Of a DNA stretch of 64,000 bases, positions 30,301 to 41,965 are shown piece after piece (positions within the stretch are counted from its first letter, which is position 1; each line of letters begins with the position of its first letter). The stretch spans positions 14,067,178 to 14,131,177 of the forward strand of contig NC_083598.1 in NCBI RefSeq assembly GCF_020882245.1, written 5' to 3'. The position numbers and the translations under genes are program-made. Source of the stretch: Rhopalosiphum padi. Lineage: Eukaryota; Arthropoda; Insecta; Hemiptera; Aphididae. A model generated the notes under the pieces. The model worked only from the letters and a program-made list of their open reading frames with translations. It made no database searches and was not told the origin of the DNA.

Positions 30301-33300
30301 ATTATAATATAATCATTTATGTGACTATATATACAATAAGATATGTATAGTAAGATTCTGATGACACTCTTTTTAGCAATTTATTACAAAGAGTAGTCAC
30401 ATTACAGTATAACATACTATATAGTATAATGTGCCATATATAGTATAGTTTACAAAGATTAATTATAATCAACGACTCAAAAAAATAATGGAAAAAATGT
30501 ATGAACATTTCTCGATCTATAAAATGGTGTACTTTAAAATAAAATTGAATTGGAATTATATGCACATTTATTTAAATTTATTGTGTATAGGTAATAGTAT
30601 TTATTTAACTATTGAAATACGCATTAGGTATACGACCTGATTCGTAGTTGTAATAAGTATAATTTTTCGTTTGTAGTGAAACCGATGATTTCCATAAACA
30701 GTTATAATAATGATGTGTTTATTTGGCCGAAAATAATAATGATATACATATAAATCAAACCACAAGTAAATTGTAATAGTACTGTTATAATATCGGTAGT
30801 GCGTATTAAGTGGTTCTATACAGTTATATTCAGTAATGCAAAAAACCAAATTGCGCTAAATTGTCTATTTCATAAATTGAACTATTTTCGTGAAATGTGT
30901 ATATATTGCGTACAATACATGAAATATTTTTTGCATATAAATTATTATGTTTAATCATTTTGGCTAGCTATGTATGACGTATGTATAATAACCGGAGTAG
31001 TATCGTGTTCACTATGCGAATAACTTTTCTCGGAATGCTTAAATACTTTTCATTTCTGACAAACTGAAATCGTTTTTTTTTTTTTTTTTTCATAAGTTTG
31101 GACATATTCTCGCAGTCTGTACTGTATTATTTTGTATTATTATGGCATAAACCGATGTAATAGTTACGTACCTTACAACAACGTGGAAACTAAACACATC
31201 ATGTTATTATTGTGGTTATTAAACTACATCATTTTAAATTATAATAATATACTTAATTTATCATTGCGAGTTCTAACTTCATATACGGGGTTATTCATGT
31301 GTCTATAAGCATCATTGAAATAGAGGCGTTTAATTTTATTTAACAAGTTCTAAAAACTATAATAATTAAATATGGGCGATAATAAACCTTGAGTAGGTTA
31401 GTTGTAGGCAGTGCGTATACACATTTTGTAATAAATATTAAACACAGTTGAGAAATCCTGATAAAAACGATATAATATAATATTCACGGTACGAAAACTC
31501 TTCGTGAAATAATAGACGTCTATTTAATGAATGATTTTAGTAAATGGTTGTAATTTATTATATAATATTATTTAAAAGGTAAGATTATATCTTATTGCGA
31601 TGTAATGGAAATCTACTAACAGTAATTTGGGGTCAAAGTTTGACAATATTTTTTTATAAACGGCATTATCACAACCATGACTTGTTCCTACAACAAACAC
31701 CAACAACAATAGATTTTAGTATTTTAGCATAGTCATCTATAGGGGATTAATGTATAAAAAAAAAACCATATAAATCACCTGATGTCTATAGTAAATTAAA
31801 TGTTTTACGAAAATGTGTACATCGTATATGCACTACAGAAGATTTAATTTTAAGGACAAAATTTAAATAAAATAAAACGTAGATGTATATAAAAAAAGAA
31901 TACCATGATTTATTCAAACGATCAAAAATCAAAATAATATTATATCCTATAAATAATTTTAATAATTATATACACGTTTTATATTTACTTCAAAAACGTC
32001 ATAGTTCTAAGATAGTTATTAGTGCAGTGTTGTTACTTATTAGTTATTACTCATTGGCCGTTCGAGTAAAATTACTGTAATTACTTAAACACAATATAAA
32101 ATTAATACATTCATTAATTTTAATTTTATTTCCTTATTATTTGAGTCAATTAAAAATATAACTAACAAAGATTGAGCAATGGTTGATTTGTCTTAATAGA
32201 CGATTACTGCGCGTTCACGTGCCGTTTCGGGATTCATCGCGCAATAAAGTGTAAAGGGTTCATGTGGCTAAAATGCACTGTACCATGAATTCTGATAAAA
32301 ACAATACCTTAGCAAAGTTTTTTTTTTAACAATTAATCGAGCAATTCCCATTATTGTTTAAAAATAATGTCTTATAAAATTCAAAAGTTTTATTTTCTTT
32401 ATTTTTATTGAAGCATGATGATAGAATATTCAATAATTTTGTATTATTTTACTGAACAAGAATTAAATTTTTTTCTTTTTAATAAAAACACGTTCCATGT
32501 ATCGAACATTACTTATAAATGTTGTTTACGAAATATTTGTAAATAGTTTTTTTTAACATTATGATAGTCCATTACGTTTATCGTCAGCTGTGTTCCGCTT
32601 GTCATTTTATATTTTTTTCGATGCCAGAATATGTGTCTGTTAATGGTCGTGGTGAAAAATGTATCGTTGGATTTTTTCGATTTAGAAACATCGTAAACGT
32701 ACTGTAAATATCATACTGAGAAAAACTCATTTTGAAATATCCGAAATCAGATATTCACATCATACGAGTAGTAATAGCGTTTTATTTTACGATGATTTCC
32801 ATCGTAGCGCCATTGCGTCATAGTTTTCGTAGGCTATCGTTAAAAACAGGCCCATTATCGCGTCTACACTTTTTTTTTATGAACATGTCCAACGCTATTT
32901 TTGTATATACAATTACACCGACTTGTTTTACAGATGTGTTAGAATTTTTCCGTCTTTAGGCAACGATAGTTTTTTCCTTCTGCTTAAACATATTTGAACA
33001 TTTCCCATAAAAAATTATACGCTTAATAGAACGCCACACCCACATGTGATATCTCCGTCTTACATACATACAATATAAAACATTTACCATTTAGTTTAAT
33101 AGAATCCATTTTATGTTGTTAGTTTAATATTAGATACAATTTACCTACTATCACACATAAAGCTATAAGAATGTTATCCGTATAGATTTTTATTTATATT
33201 ATCGTTGTAAAGTGAATTATAGCTAAGTAAAATATTATAACTTTAAAATGCTCATAATTCACTTTAAGATTATAATATTAATAAAAGCCCCTTAGATAGC

Positions 33301-34598
33301 CTAGATTATATTTTTACCTTATTAAGTTTGATAATAGGTAAATTTATTCTAACATCAAAACTAATTACATAAAATTGATTCTGTCGAATGAAAATTTGCT
33401 ATGTTTTATGTATGTAAGACAGAGACAACACATATGCGGGTTTGGCGTCCTCTTCAATGCCAAACTAAAACCATTTCTTTATCTTCCTTGAATTGGAATT
33501 TTCAAAATTAAGTGAACTATTAAAAAAAAAACATTAATTGATTTTTAATCTAAAGTTGACATTTTTTTAATTACCACTCCCTTTTAGTCGGCTAATCAGC
33601 GTGTACGATATAGGTAGACACCTCACTGAAGTATGTACCTATTGTACTTACATTTTATGAAATATTTGTATCGGCACACTGGTATTGGTATAGCTATATA
33701 TTATTATAGTAGGCATTGTCATTTATAGTGGTTGCCATCAAACTAAGCTACGGACACCGGAAAGAATTAAAACTTTTTTTCCGAACCAACCGATCTTGAG
33801 ACAGTGTAATTTTTCGTGACAAATTGTTATTGGATTCAAACGACGCGGGGTACTCATCAATATTATAGCAGTTTTTGGAGCGTGGTAAAATCGAAAAGTG
33901 TCATCGATTTGACTCTACAGATTACCAACGGGCCTGTCACAATGTTCAATACGTTTTTGTGTTTGTGATTGAATGTGTGTGTGTGTGTATGTGTGTAAAT
34001 GTGGGTTAGTTGTTTGCAGTGACTTTGCTTCCTTTCCATTTGATGGCATCAATTTTTTTCCCATTATAACTCTTACGATTTATCATAGTTATAAATTATA
34101 GGTAGGTACTTATCTACCCGTAATAGCGTTGGCCGCCCGGGGAATAGGTTTGTTTATTTATTCCAATTCCGTTGTTATCCCTTTATCGCGTCGTTGAATT
34201 ACACGGTCAATTAAACACATGATAATAATATGATATTATATACATTATAACAACAATACGTCCACTATTATGGGACGGCAGTTAGGACGGTAGTGTTTGT
34301 CGTTGTATAATAATATATTTATTCAGGACATTATTGCATGAACTGTTTTTTTATTTATTTATTTAATTCATTAATCGCTGTACTTTTGTGTCTGCAAACA
34401 GAATAATAATAAGATAAAAAAAATCCATTATAACGATATTATTGTATTCCTCGCGAATGGACCATATTATACACACAATGAAGACCACCCGGTGGCTTTG
34501 CTTTTGGCTGGATGATACACCACTAGTTGTTTATATTATTAATATTAATTGTTGTACATTATTTTTCATTTTATTTGATCTGCAATATACATAAGTAT

Positions 34599-34639
<41 letters not shown>

Positions 34640-37600
34640 TAATCGTAATTATTTTCTAAAGAACGTTGGATATATTGTTTAAATCTGGCAGTCGATGATC
34701 AATTATGACAAGGATTTTGATGCCTGAAAAATCGGAAATAATAAGTTCAAAATCTAAAAAGAACTTTAATTTTAAGTAAAAATGCAATAATTATTTGTTT
34801 AAATATAAGAATGCCCGCAGTCAAAAAATTTAAATATCAAAATTATCAAAGAATGAAAAAAAAATATTATTTTTAAATTTAATTTTCATCAGTCTCGCCT
34901 AAAACAATTAAAACACATTTCTTACGTATTATAGAACTTATATTAAAAAAAAAATCACTGTTTCAAAGTCTCAGCCTTAATCATTATTGTCTTCTAGCCA
35001 TCTATGAGTGTAGATAATTATAATATAATAATAATAATATTAATATAATGGTAGGTGGTAATGCTTGACTAGAAATCGCGCGCGTAAGTACCAATTATCC
35101 GCATTGCATGGCGGACTCGCAGGATCGTCCGCAAAAGGATGAACCCAAAGTTTGCTAATGGATATTGAAATGGTAGAACGTTTCACGAATACATTACTGC
35201 AGCTGTAGTTCCGATGTAATGTATTCAGTTATCACTTATTTGGCGAACTCCTATTAACATAGCGGTTAACGCGGTAAACGGGGGCGTTGATAATATTATA
35301 ACTATGCATAATGTACATAGATCATCCCAACAACTTCAAGGTGGCGGTAAATTTGATTTCGGTATGTTTAATCCCTTCATCCTTCAAGACGCATTAGGCA
35401 TCATTTCTATAGACAACTTTAAAACAATTTTTAAATTTTTAAAATTATCAAAATTGTACAACCTAATGTAATGATATTTTACCAGGACGTTAAATAATAT
35501 ATTATATATACCAATATACTATAGGTATATTTTCTATCCCTTTTCTTTTTTATTTTGTTCATAATGCAAAATATAACACTATACATACATTCTCCGTGTA
35601 TATTATTATCTTTAATTTTCAAAAGCTAATAATGACTGTTACTATAATAAAAGAAATCCTTTCTTCCATATAAAATAGACGTATGAAGTGTGCATGCATG
35701 GCATAATGTATTTGTGTTAACGAGTTCATGTTTATACACTAGCCCAGGCAATACTACACTAGAGTTGTCCGGTTTTCATCTAACCGTTACCGAGTCGATG
35801 GCGTTATGAAACCAGTAAAAGAAGTCGGCGTGTGAAAATTTCGGGTGCAAGCCACCGTGGCTTAAGTTGAATTTTATCTACTTGTGTTAGTGTATGAATA
35901 TGCTAAATTAATAATATCAGCGTACATAATATAATAATACAATTTGTTTTCTTTCCTTTTAGGAGTACCTACCATGGTAATAAGAAATTTTTGTGTATCG
36001 CTATCGATATATGCACAAATATATTAATATATAGTACCTATATCGTAAAACAATTGGACCTACATTGTTTTTTTGGCTAATGATGGACCCCATAATGTGA
36101 CTTATTACTCTCCATTTTCACTATACACCATATAATATCACTACCACGGATATGATTCAGCCAATTTATTGTATAGTGATGAGAAAAAAAATTAAAATTT
36201 ACCACACTGAAATGTACGTTGTGAAAAATAACGAATGTTTCATATATTTTTTCTCGGTATTTGTTAGAACATTAGAGTCCGTAAACTTAACCCATCCATT
36301 AAACATAATGATAAATATTTTTTCATTAAAATAAGCAATACAATTAATCTATTAATAGTAATAAAGAATTGGTGATTTTAGAATTTTACATAAATAATTT
36401 AGGTCAAACTCAAAAAATATCACTCTATCTAGTATATTATTATTAATAATTAAATGTATTAATTATAAATAATTTACCATTTACCACTTAAATTTTTTAT
36501 TCTGAATTATGTCTTCGTTTGTTGAATTTTATTATTTAGTATAATACATATTGGTCTATTAACTTTAAAAAATATTTTAAAAACTTCAATGTTTAATTAT
36601 TTAATTAATGTTTCAGAACATTATGGAAGAATACAATAACTTCATATGCCGGGTGGTTTACTAACTCATTACGTCGACGAAGATCTATATTATTTGGACT
36701 CATACTCAGCATACTTCTTTTCGTAGTATGTGTACAATACAATGCGTCTAATGATATAGGTATCCAAAACATCCAAAACACTTTAGTGATGTCTGAGTTT
36801 GATGCTGACGAACAAGCTTTGAATAAACACCAATCACCTGCGCCAATTTCGGGAACAGTTAGAAAAATGAAAAATGAAGAAGACATTAATTTCATTGAAG
36901 AACTGCAGCAGCCAGCTCGTAAAAGCCGACGAATTCAGATCAATCCCGAACCACAACAATCACTACCGTACGTGCCTCCCCAACGTCTAGTACACATCGA
37001 TTTCAAAGGAGCACCGCCCAAGCTGCTTTACCTTCAAAAACTTTTCCCGTTAATAAAAAGATTCGGTGGAACAGGTCTTTTACTTGAATGGGAAGACATG
37101 TTTCCTTGGAGTGGAAATCTGTCTCCAATAGCTGCCGGCAATGCGTATTCCAAAGCAGAAATTAGAGAAATATTGAAAATGGCCGCGATTAACGGATTGG
37201 AAGTAATCCCCCTAATACAAACGTTCGGTCACGTAGAGTTTGCATTGAAATTACCTGATTTTGCCCATCTGAGAGAAGTCCAAGAGTCGCCACAAGCACT
37301 CTGTCCATCGTTTAACGCCTCTATGAAGTTTGTCGAACAAATGGTCGACCAAGTAAATATTTATAATAACAATTATTACATTCATCCCAGAGTATTTTGT
37401 AGTAAATATAACTTAAAAACATATTTATTCGAATTTTTAGATTCTCGAGATTCACGGGAATGTGAACTACTTACATATTGGCTGTGACGAAGTGTTCCAC
37501 ATGGGAGAATGTTTCAGGTGCAGATCGAAAGCCAGAGAAGAGTTGTTCTTATCTCATGTTAAGCAAGTGGCTACGTATGTGCGCACAAAATCTCCAAACA

Positions 37601-38876
37601 CAATTCCTATTATATGGGATGACATGTTGAGACATTTACCAGTGGCCACAATGCAGTCATACGACATTGGGAAATTAGTGGAGCCGATGGTAAACAGTTT
37701 TGGATATTTTTTTAAAAACTACATCAATTTAACTTTACTTTATATATTTTAATTGAATCTAATATTCAGGTGTGGGTATACGCCGAGGACGTGTATAGAT
37801 TTGTTATGCAGAATGTTTGGGAAAAATATCAAATTGTTTTCCCGAATGTGTGGACAGCTAGCGCTTTCAAAGGGGCATTTGGTGAAACTTTATACATTCC
37901 AAACGTTAAGAGACATTTGGAAAACAATTTGAATTGGTTACAATTGATGTCCAACGAAAATAGTCGGTTTACAGGTGGTTTCAAAGGAATTGTCATAACT
38001 GGCTGGCAAAGGTATATTGTTTGTAATATAATTGTATTCATAAATCGCAAGATAAATTTATTTTTTTTATAAGTGATCTAAAATGTTATGCATTATCAAA
38101 CTTTATCTTATTATTATTTATCTTAATAGGTATGATCATTTTGCTGTTCTATGCGAGGTATTACCGTCATCCATACCATCGATGGTCGTTAATCTTTTGG
38201 CTACTACAAATGGTTACATGAATCAGTCGCTGCAAACCGATTTGAACGAAGGACTCAACTGTGGTATTTTTGGCCACAACAATGAATACGACGGAGATTT
38301 TTTAAACTTAAATAATGATCCCCACCTCTGGGACCAGTTCTCGAGATGCACATTTCCCGGAAATACATTTTTTAGGTAATGATTAATATCACTTGTTTAG
38401 TTCATAATAATCTGGAAAATCTCTTTTATAACTAATGCTAACCAGCTTTTTTTAATTTAATTTCCAGGTTGTTATATAGATTACATACCATTGAAATAGA
38501 CTACAATGATTTTATATTAGTGACCAAAAAGAATCGTGGATGGATGACTAGTTACAACGTAGAACATGAATTTTCATCTCCGCTTCGTGTTGATGAACTG
38601 ATGAATGATCATTCTCGAATATATCGGTCGCTTTTATCTATGGTTAGACCTTTTCAGGAATCGATGACTGGGATATTTGATAAATATACCATATCCGAAT
38701 GGATAGAACAAAGAATTTATCCAATGGTTAGAGAACTGGAAAAAATACACAGTGAGGCACGTGAGCTAAAGTCAAAAAAGACGTGGCCTAAAAGACCACT
38801 ACCTATGTTGAAAGAATTATTAAGGATTGGAGTTACTGAACGTGAACTTTCTACACCATCCAATGACGGAACGTAA
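10834..38876 (+). CDS. Hexosaminidase D-like beta-N-acetylhexosaminidase (GH20), six exons, first exon tentative
   Basis: Exons: 10834-10841 (tentative), 36617-37352, 37441-37689, 37770-38011, 38130-38375, 38468-38876 (TAA). The five downstream exons have clean GT-AG borders. With the 8-nt first exon the CDS is 1,890 nt, 629 residues. Family knowledge: GH20 enzymes remove terminal GlcNAc or GalNAc from glycoconjugates using an Asp-Glu pair; hexosaminidase D is the branch that prefers GalNAc substrates. Seen here: VHIDFKGAPP near residue 100, GTGLLLEWEDMFPWSG, IPLIQTFGHVEF, and the catalytic HIGCDEVFHMGEC with Asp264-Glu265. Residues 22-43 (RRRR then SILFGLILSILLFVVC) look like a type II membrane anchor, which suggests a Golgi or secretory-pathway enzyme (inference). 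Family assignment is firm from the motifs; localization and the first exon are not. Confidence 0.88.
16537..17096. mobile_element. hAT-like non-autonomous element
   Basis: CAGTGTTTCCCAACCTTGGGG at the left matches, inverted and with a few changes, CTAGTAGTTCCTAACCCC at the right. The interior has no coding frame. The CAGTG(G/T)TTCCCAACC start is a common hAT terminus. The target duplication is not clear. Confidence 0.5.
18352..18381. repeat. (AT)15 microsatellite
   Basis: Uninterrupted AT dinucleotides in AT-rich DNA. Confidence 0.9.
21060..24640. other. CpG-richer patches without a recognised gene
   Basis: G+C and CpG rise at 21.1-21.95, 22.1-22.8, 23.4-23.7 and 23.9-24.5 kb. Initiator-like TTCAGTG (21456) and ACAGTGTG (21900) occur. 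No exon with splice signals and protein-like sequence was found. The patches could be unrecognised 5' exons, alternative promoters or enhancers in the proposed GH20 first intron. Confidence 0.35.
24159..24176. repeat. (AC)9 microsatellite
   Basis: AC run in a GC-richer patch; it produces repetitive open frames on both strands that are not genes. Confidence 0.85.
24699..24813. mobile_element. hAT-like MITE, 115 bp
   Basis: Ends CAGGATTTGCAACC and, inverted, CAGGGCTTGGAACC, with imperfect 8-bp flanks GTTATAAT/GTAATGAT. Inside, GGTATCGGTTCC and GGTTTCGGTTCCGG continue the internal repeat structure. Confidence 0.6.
25853..25922. repeat. (AAT)n imperfect microsatellite
   Basis: About 70 bases of AAT triplets interrupted by CGT, AAC and AAA units. 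Confidence 0.85.
29091..29152. mobile_element. Short hAT-like MITE remnant
   Basis: CAATGGCATAT at the left is inverted as ATATGCCACTG at the right, 62 bp apart, around a GC-richer core (CCCCCTG). No target duplication is seen. Confidence 0.4.
34601..34638. repeat. (CA)19 microsatellite
   Basis: Uninterrupted CA dinucleotides, the longest perfect microsatellite in the window. It lies within the long first intron proposed for the GH20 gene. Confidence 0.95.
36617..37352 (+). CDS. GH20 hexosaminidase D-like exon 2
   Basis: Acceptor TTAATGTTTCAG, donor GTAAAT after the codons for FVEQMVDQ. The frame is open from the first base and has no usable early ATG in frame until 36789, so translation must start upstream. 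If it instead began at 36789 the membrane segment would be lost. The exon carries the cytoplasmic tail, the anchor, a polar linker and the first half of the catalytic barrel. Confidence 0.9.
37441..37689 (+). CDS. GH20 hexosaminidase D-like exon 3 (catalytic Asp-Glu)
   Basis: Acceptor CGAATTTTTAG, donor GTAAAC. 83 codons, phase 0 at both ends. It contains HIGCDEVFHMGEC, whose DE pair is the substrate-assisted catalytic motif of GH20, and a following IIWDDMLRHLP typical of the hexosaminidase D branch. Confidence 0.93.
37770..38011 (+). CDS. GH20 hexosaminidase D-like exon 4
   Basis: Acceptor CTAATATTCAG, donor GTATAT in phase 2. It encodes barrel strands with NVWTASAFKGAFGET and ends at ITGWQR, the conserved tail of the barrel in this branch. 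Confidence 0.92.
38130..38375 (+). CDS. GH20 hexosaminidase D-like exon 5
   Basis: Acceptor TTATCTTAATAG, donor GTAATG; phase 2 in and out. Starts YDHFAVLCEVLPSSIPSM, which closes the catalytic domain, and continues into the C-terminal region. Confidence 0.92.
38468..38876 (+). CDS. GH20 hexosaminidase D-like terminal exon
   Basis: Acceptor TTTAATTTCCAG; 136 codons to TAA at 38874. It encodes a helical, charged C-terminal extension (for example IYPMVRELEKIHSEARELK), rich in Lys, Arg and Glu. Confidence 0.92.
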
Positions 38877-41800
38877 ACATTTGATTTTTATTTGACTGTG
38901 TTTGTTATGAACTAGGCGTCAAAAATATATCTTGTAGATAAAATTAATTAATTCTACAAGTTTATTTGAGACCTTAAGACATGGTATAAGTTGACAAAGT
39001 TTCAGGGTTATGTGTAAACTGCATTTCAAAAGGGTATTATCATAATATAAGTGATTCTTAGTAAAATGATTGATTAAGTCTGTACCACCAAGTGTTGGGT
39101 TTTGGGCTCTATAGGATATGTGCAATTTAGTAAAACAATAAATTATATTAATAAAAAAAAACCTAATATGTAAATATTTACTGACCAAAATGTATAAACT
39201 TAAAATATAAAACATGACACAAAACCAGACCAGTTTGTAGTTGGTCCTTGGTCAGGGTGCGCAAAGCTAGAGAGAATAGACAGTTTAGGAAAATGCTTCA
39301 GAAATTAAATGAAGCAATAATACTCGGTTGGGGATTCAAATCCATGAGATTTTACATAGTAGCACTCAAAACCACAGAGCCACAGGTCACAGTGGTCCAA
39401 TAAATCTAATCACAATTCACTACTTTAGTATGATATGTGAGTTGTGCATATGGCTTTTGAAAAATGTGTCTGTCAAACATAACTTTATTGATATAAGAAC
39501 TTACATAATAATCTTGTGCCATGCAACAGTTTTAATTTATCTTCTAAATACTTATTCAATCATCAAGGCTATAAAAAATGTAATTTTTATTTTTATTACA
39601 TTAAACACTTGTTGAATATTTTGTTCATTTAAAATTAACTTGAATAACTTTTTTTGTGTTACTGTATTAAAAATTTTAATATTATAAATACTTATTGATT
39701 TTTCAAATTTTACATTTAAATAATAATTAATAGCATTACTTAAATTTTTATTTCTTATTAAAGTACCTATTGTCTAATTTTTTTTTAAAGTTTTCTGGTT
39801 GATTTATTAATTATTTTTATATTTTGTTACCTAAATATAATGTATGAAGAAATAATTAATCTAAATATTATGGTTTTTTTTTTTTATTCAAAGATTTGTA
39901 CATAATCATAGGCTGTGTTTTATTTATTTTATACTGTTGTTTCTTTTAAAACAAATGGGTTGTGCAGAAAATATAACATTATGACTGAATATAACTAGCT
40001 AATTTGTACTTAGAAAAAAATCAGTCAAATTACAATTTTTTAGATGAATAGAAAAAACTTATTTTTAACGTTAAAATAGTAAAACAAAAATTATTAAATT
40101 AAAATATCACGCCAAAAAAATTTGTATTCAGCACTCCCTTAGTTTTTGTTTTAAAACACCAAAAATCTCTATTTCTGTCTGTTTTACATTTTTAAGTATA
40201 TATATATATATATTTGTCCATTGTAAAATATTTATTGCTATTGAAATTAAAAATATTTATGAAATAGTTAATAACTGAAATATTGTATTTAATGTGATAA
40301 TAATAATTATTATTTGTTTTTAAGAATATTTCTAATAAAAAAAAATATAGGTAATTAATATGTGATGTATATACACTTTCTGTTGTTTCCACAAAAATAC
40401 TTTTAAATTATTTATGTTTTAGATGATAAGGTTGATTATAATATGTAGCTATAATTATATAGTGTACAATTGTATTACAGAAAATGTTCTATTCAAATTT
40501 TGTAATATTCATCAATTTATTTATTTATATACCTATCCACTTATTTAATATTCATAACATTTTATTACAAGTATGTTAATTTAAAGTTTAAACAATATTA
40601 TGTGACTTAATAAAATTATTTTATACCACCTATATAGTATTACATATTTACTTTTAATAATTATATTAAAATAAACTTTAATTATGTTGAACTATTTGTT
40701 ATACATAATTATAACTATAGAAACTTGCTAATTTAAGTCTTAATGAGATATTCAAATTATGAAGTTGTATTAATTTTGTAATATTAAAATAATATATATG
40801 TATTAATTTTGAGTAATTTGTTGTAGAATTTTAATGGTGAATTTATATTTCCTGAGTTGAAAATAATAATTATGTAGGAACTTAAGCCTCTAGAAAATAG
40901 TGAGTTTAATTTTGGAAATTAAATTAAATCATGTATTTAATTTATAACACCTATTTAAACCTCAAATGCTTCTAAAATTCAAACGGTGTTTAATACATTT
41001 TAACATTACTAACTTATTTTATTAATAAGTACCAATTAAATAATGGTATTATATTTTCTAGCAGAAGGTAGTTGGTACCTATTCCATCATATTATTTTAT
41101 TCATTAATTTTATCATAAGTTAATACTATCAGTATTTTTTACTTGTAAAAATATGACTATTTATTAATTATTTTATTACCTAATTAGTTAATATTCTGAG
41201 ACAACATGTAATTTTTGTTTTAAATGCATAATATAATATCATATTGAATTATTGACTTTTTATTATGCTAGTATTGGATACTCTTATAGTATACATATTT
41301 CTATAAACACACAATAGTCAATAATATTAATATATTTAAAATAACAATATATTTTTATTGAAAACACTGTGTAATTGTTGTTATTGATAACAAATTGTCA
41401 ATACTCCTTTGTATTTTCGAACAAATGCATCAATTATATTAATTATTTAACGATTTCATAAAACTAAAATATAGAAATCAATAGTTAAACTCTTAAACAG
41501 TATGTAAGTTTATTAATAGGTATATTTAATTTAAAACTTATTGTCTGTTTACAGTTTAAATGTTTGATTCATTATTTTGGTGTAATTATACTTAAGTACA
41601 ACTATTACCCAAATAATGTTCTATTATAATATTATTATATGGATTTTTTTTTAAATCTAAAATTTATAAATGTTTATCAATACGTATACCAGTATACTCA
41701 ATTATTTGTTTATCAAATTATTTTTGGTAGATTTGGTACAAAATATAAGTACAATAAGTTTATGTACAAATTTAAAAAGTTTATACAATTGAGTAGCACA

Positions 41801-41965
41801 TTTGAAGCAACTCATAATCTATTTTTATATATTTAGGTATTCACTAATCAGTTTTTTTTTTTTTTGAGAAATGATCGGTATGGTATTATTATGATCCATG
41901 ATAACAATTTATGTTAACATTAAAAACATATTTTATGTAGGTTTAATGCTACATTTAGTTTTATA
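38877..41965. other. 3' flank of the GH20 gene, AT-rich
   Basis: A 3' untranslated region of a few hundred bases is expected at the left. Beyond that only A/T-rich sequence with no protein-like frame was seen. Confidence 0.55.
39137..39142 (+). terminator. Possible polyadenylation signal of the GH20 gene
   Basis: AATAAA lies about 260 bases after the stop codon. The hexamer is common by chance in this DNA, so the call is weak. Confidence 0.3.

Larger units (their letters stand above)
24814..36616. other. Mostly AT-rich, no coding exon recognised
   Basis: A second CpG-richer patch lies at 25.8-27.0 kb. The remainder is AT-rich, with a CA microsatellite, a TG run near 33972 and a small MITE. 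At 35961-35974 a 14-nt stretch is bounded by splice-like signals (CTTTCCTTTTAG ... GTAATA) and contains ATG, but it does not keep the GH20 frame. Confidence 0.5.
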
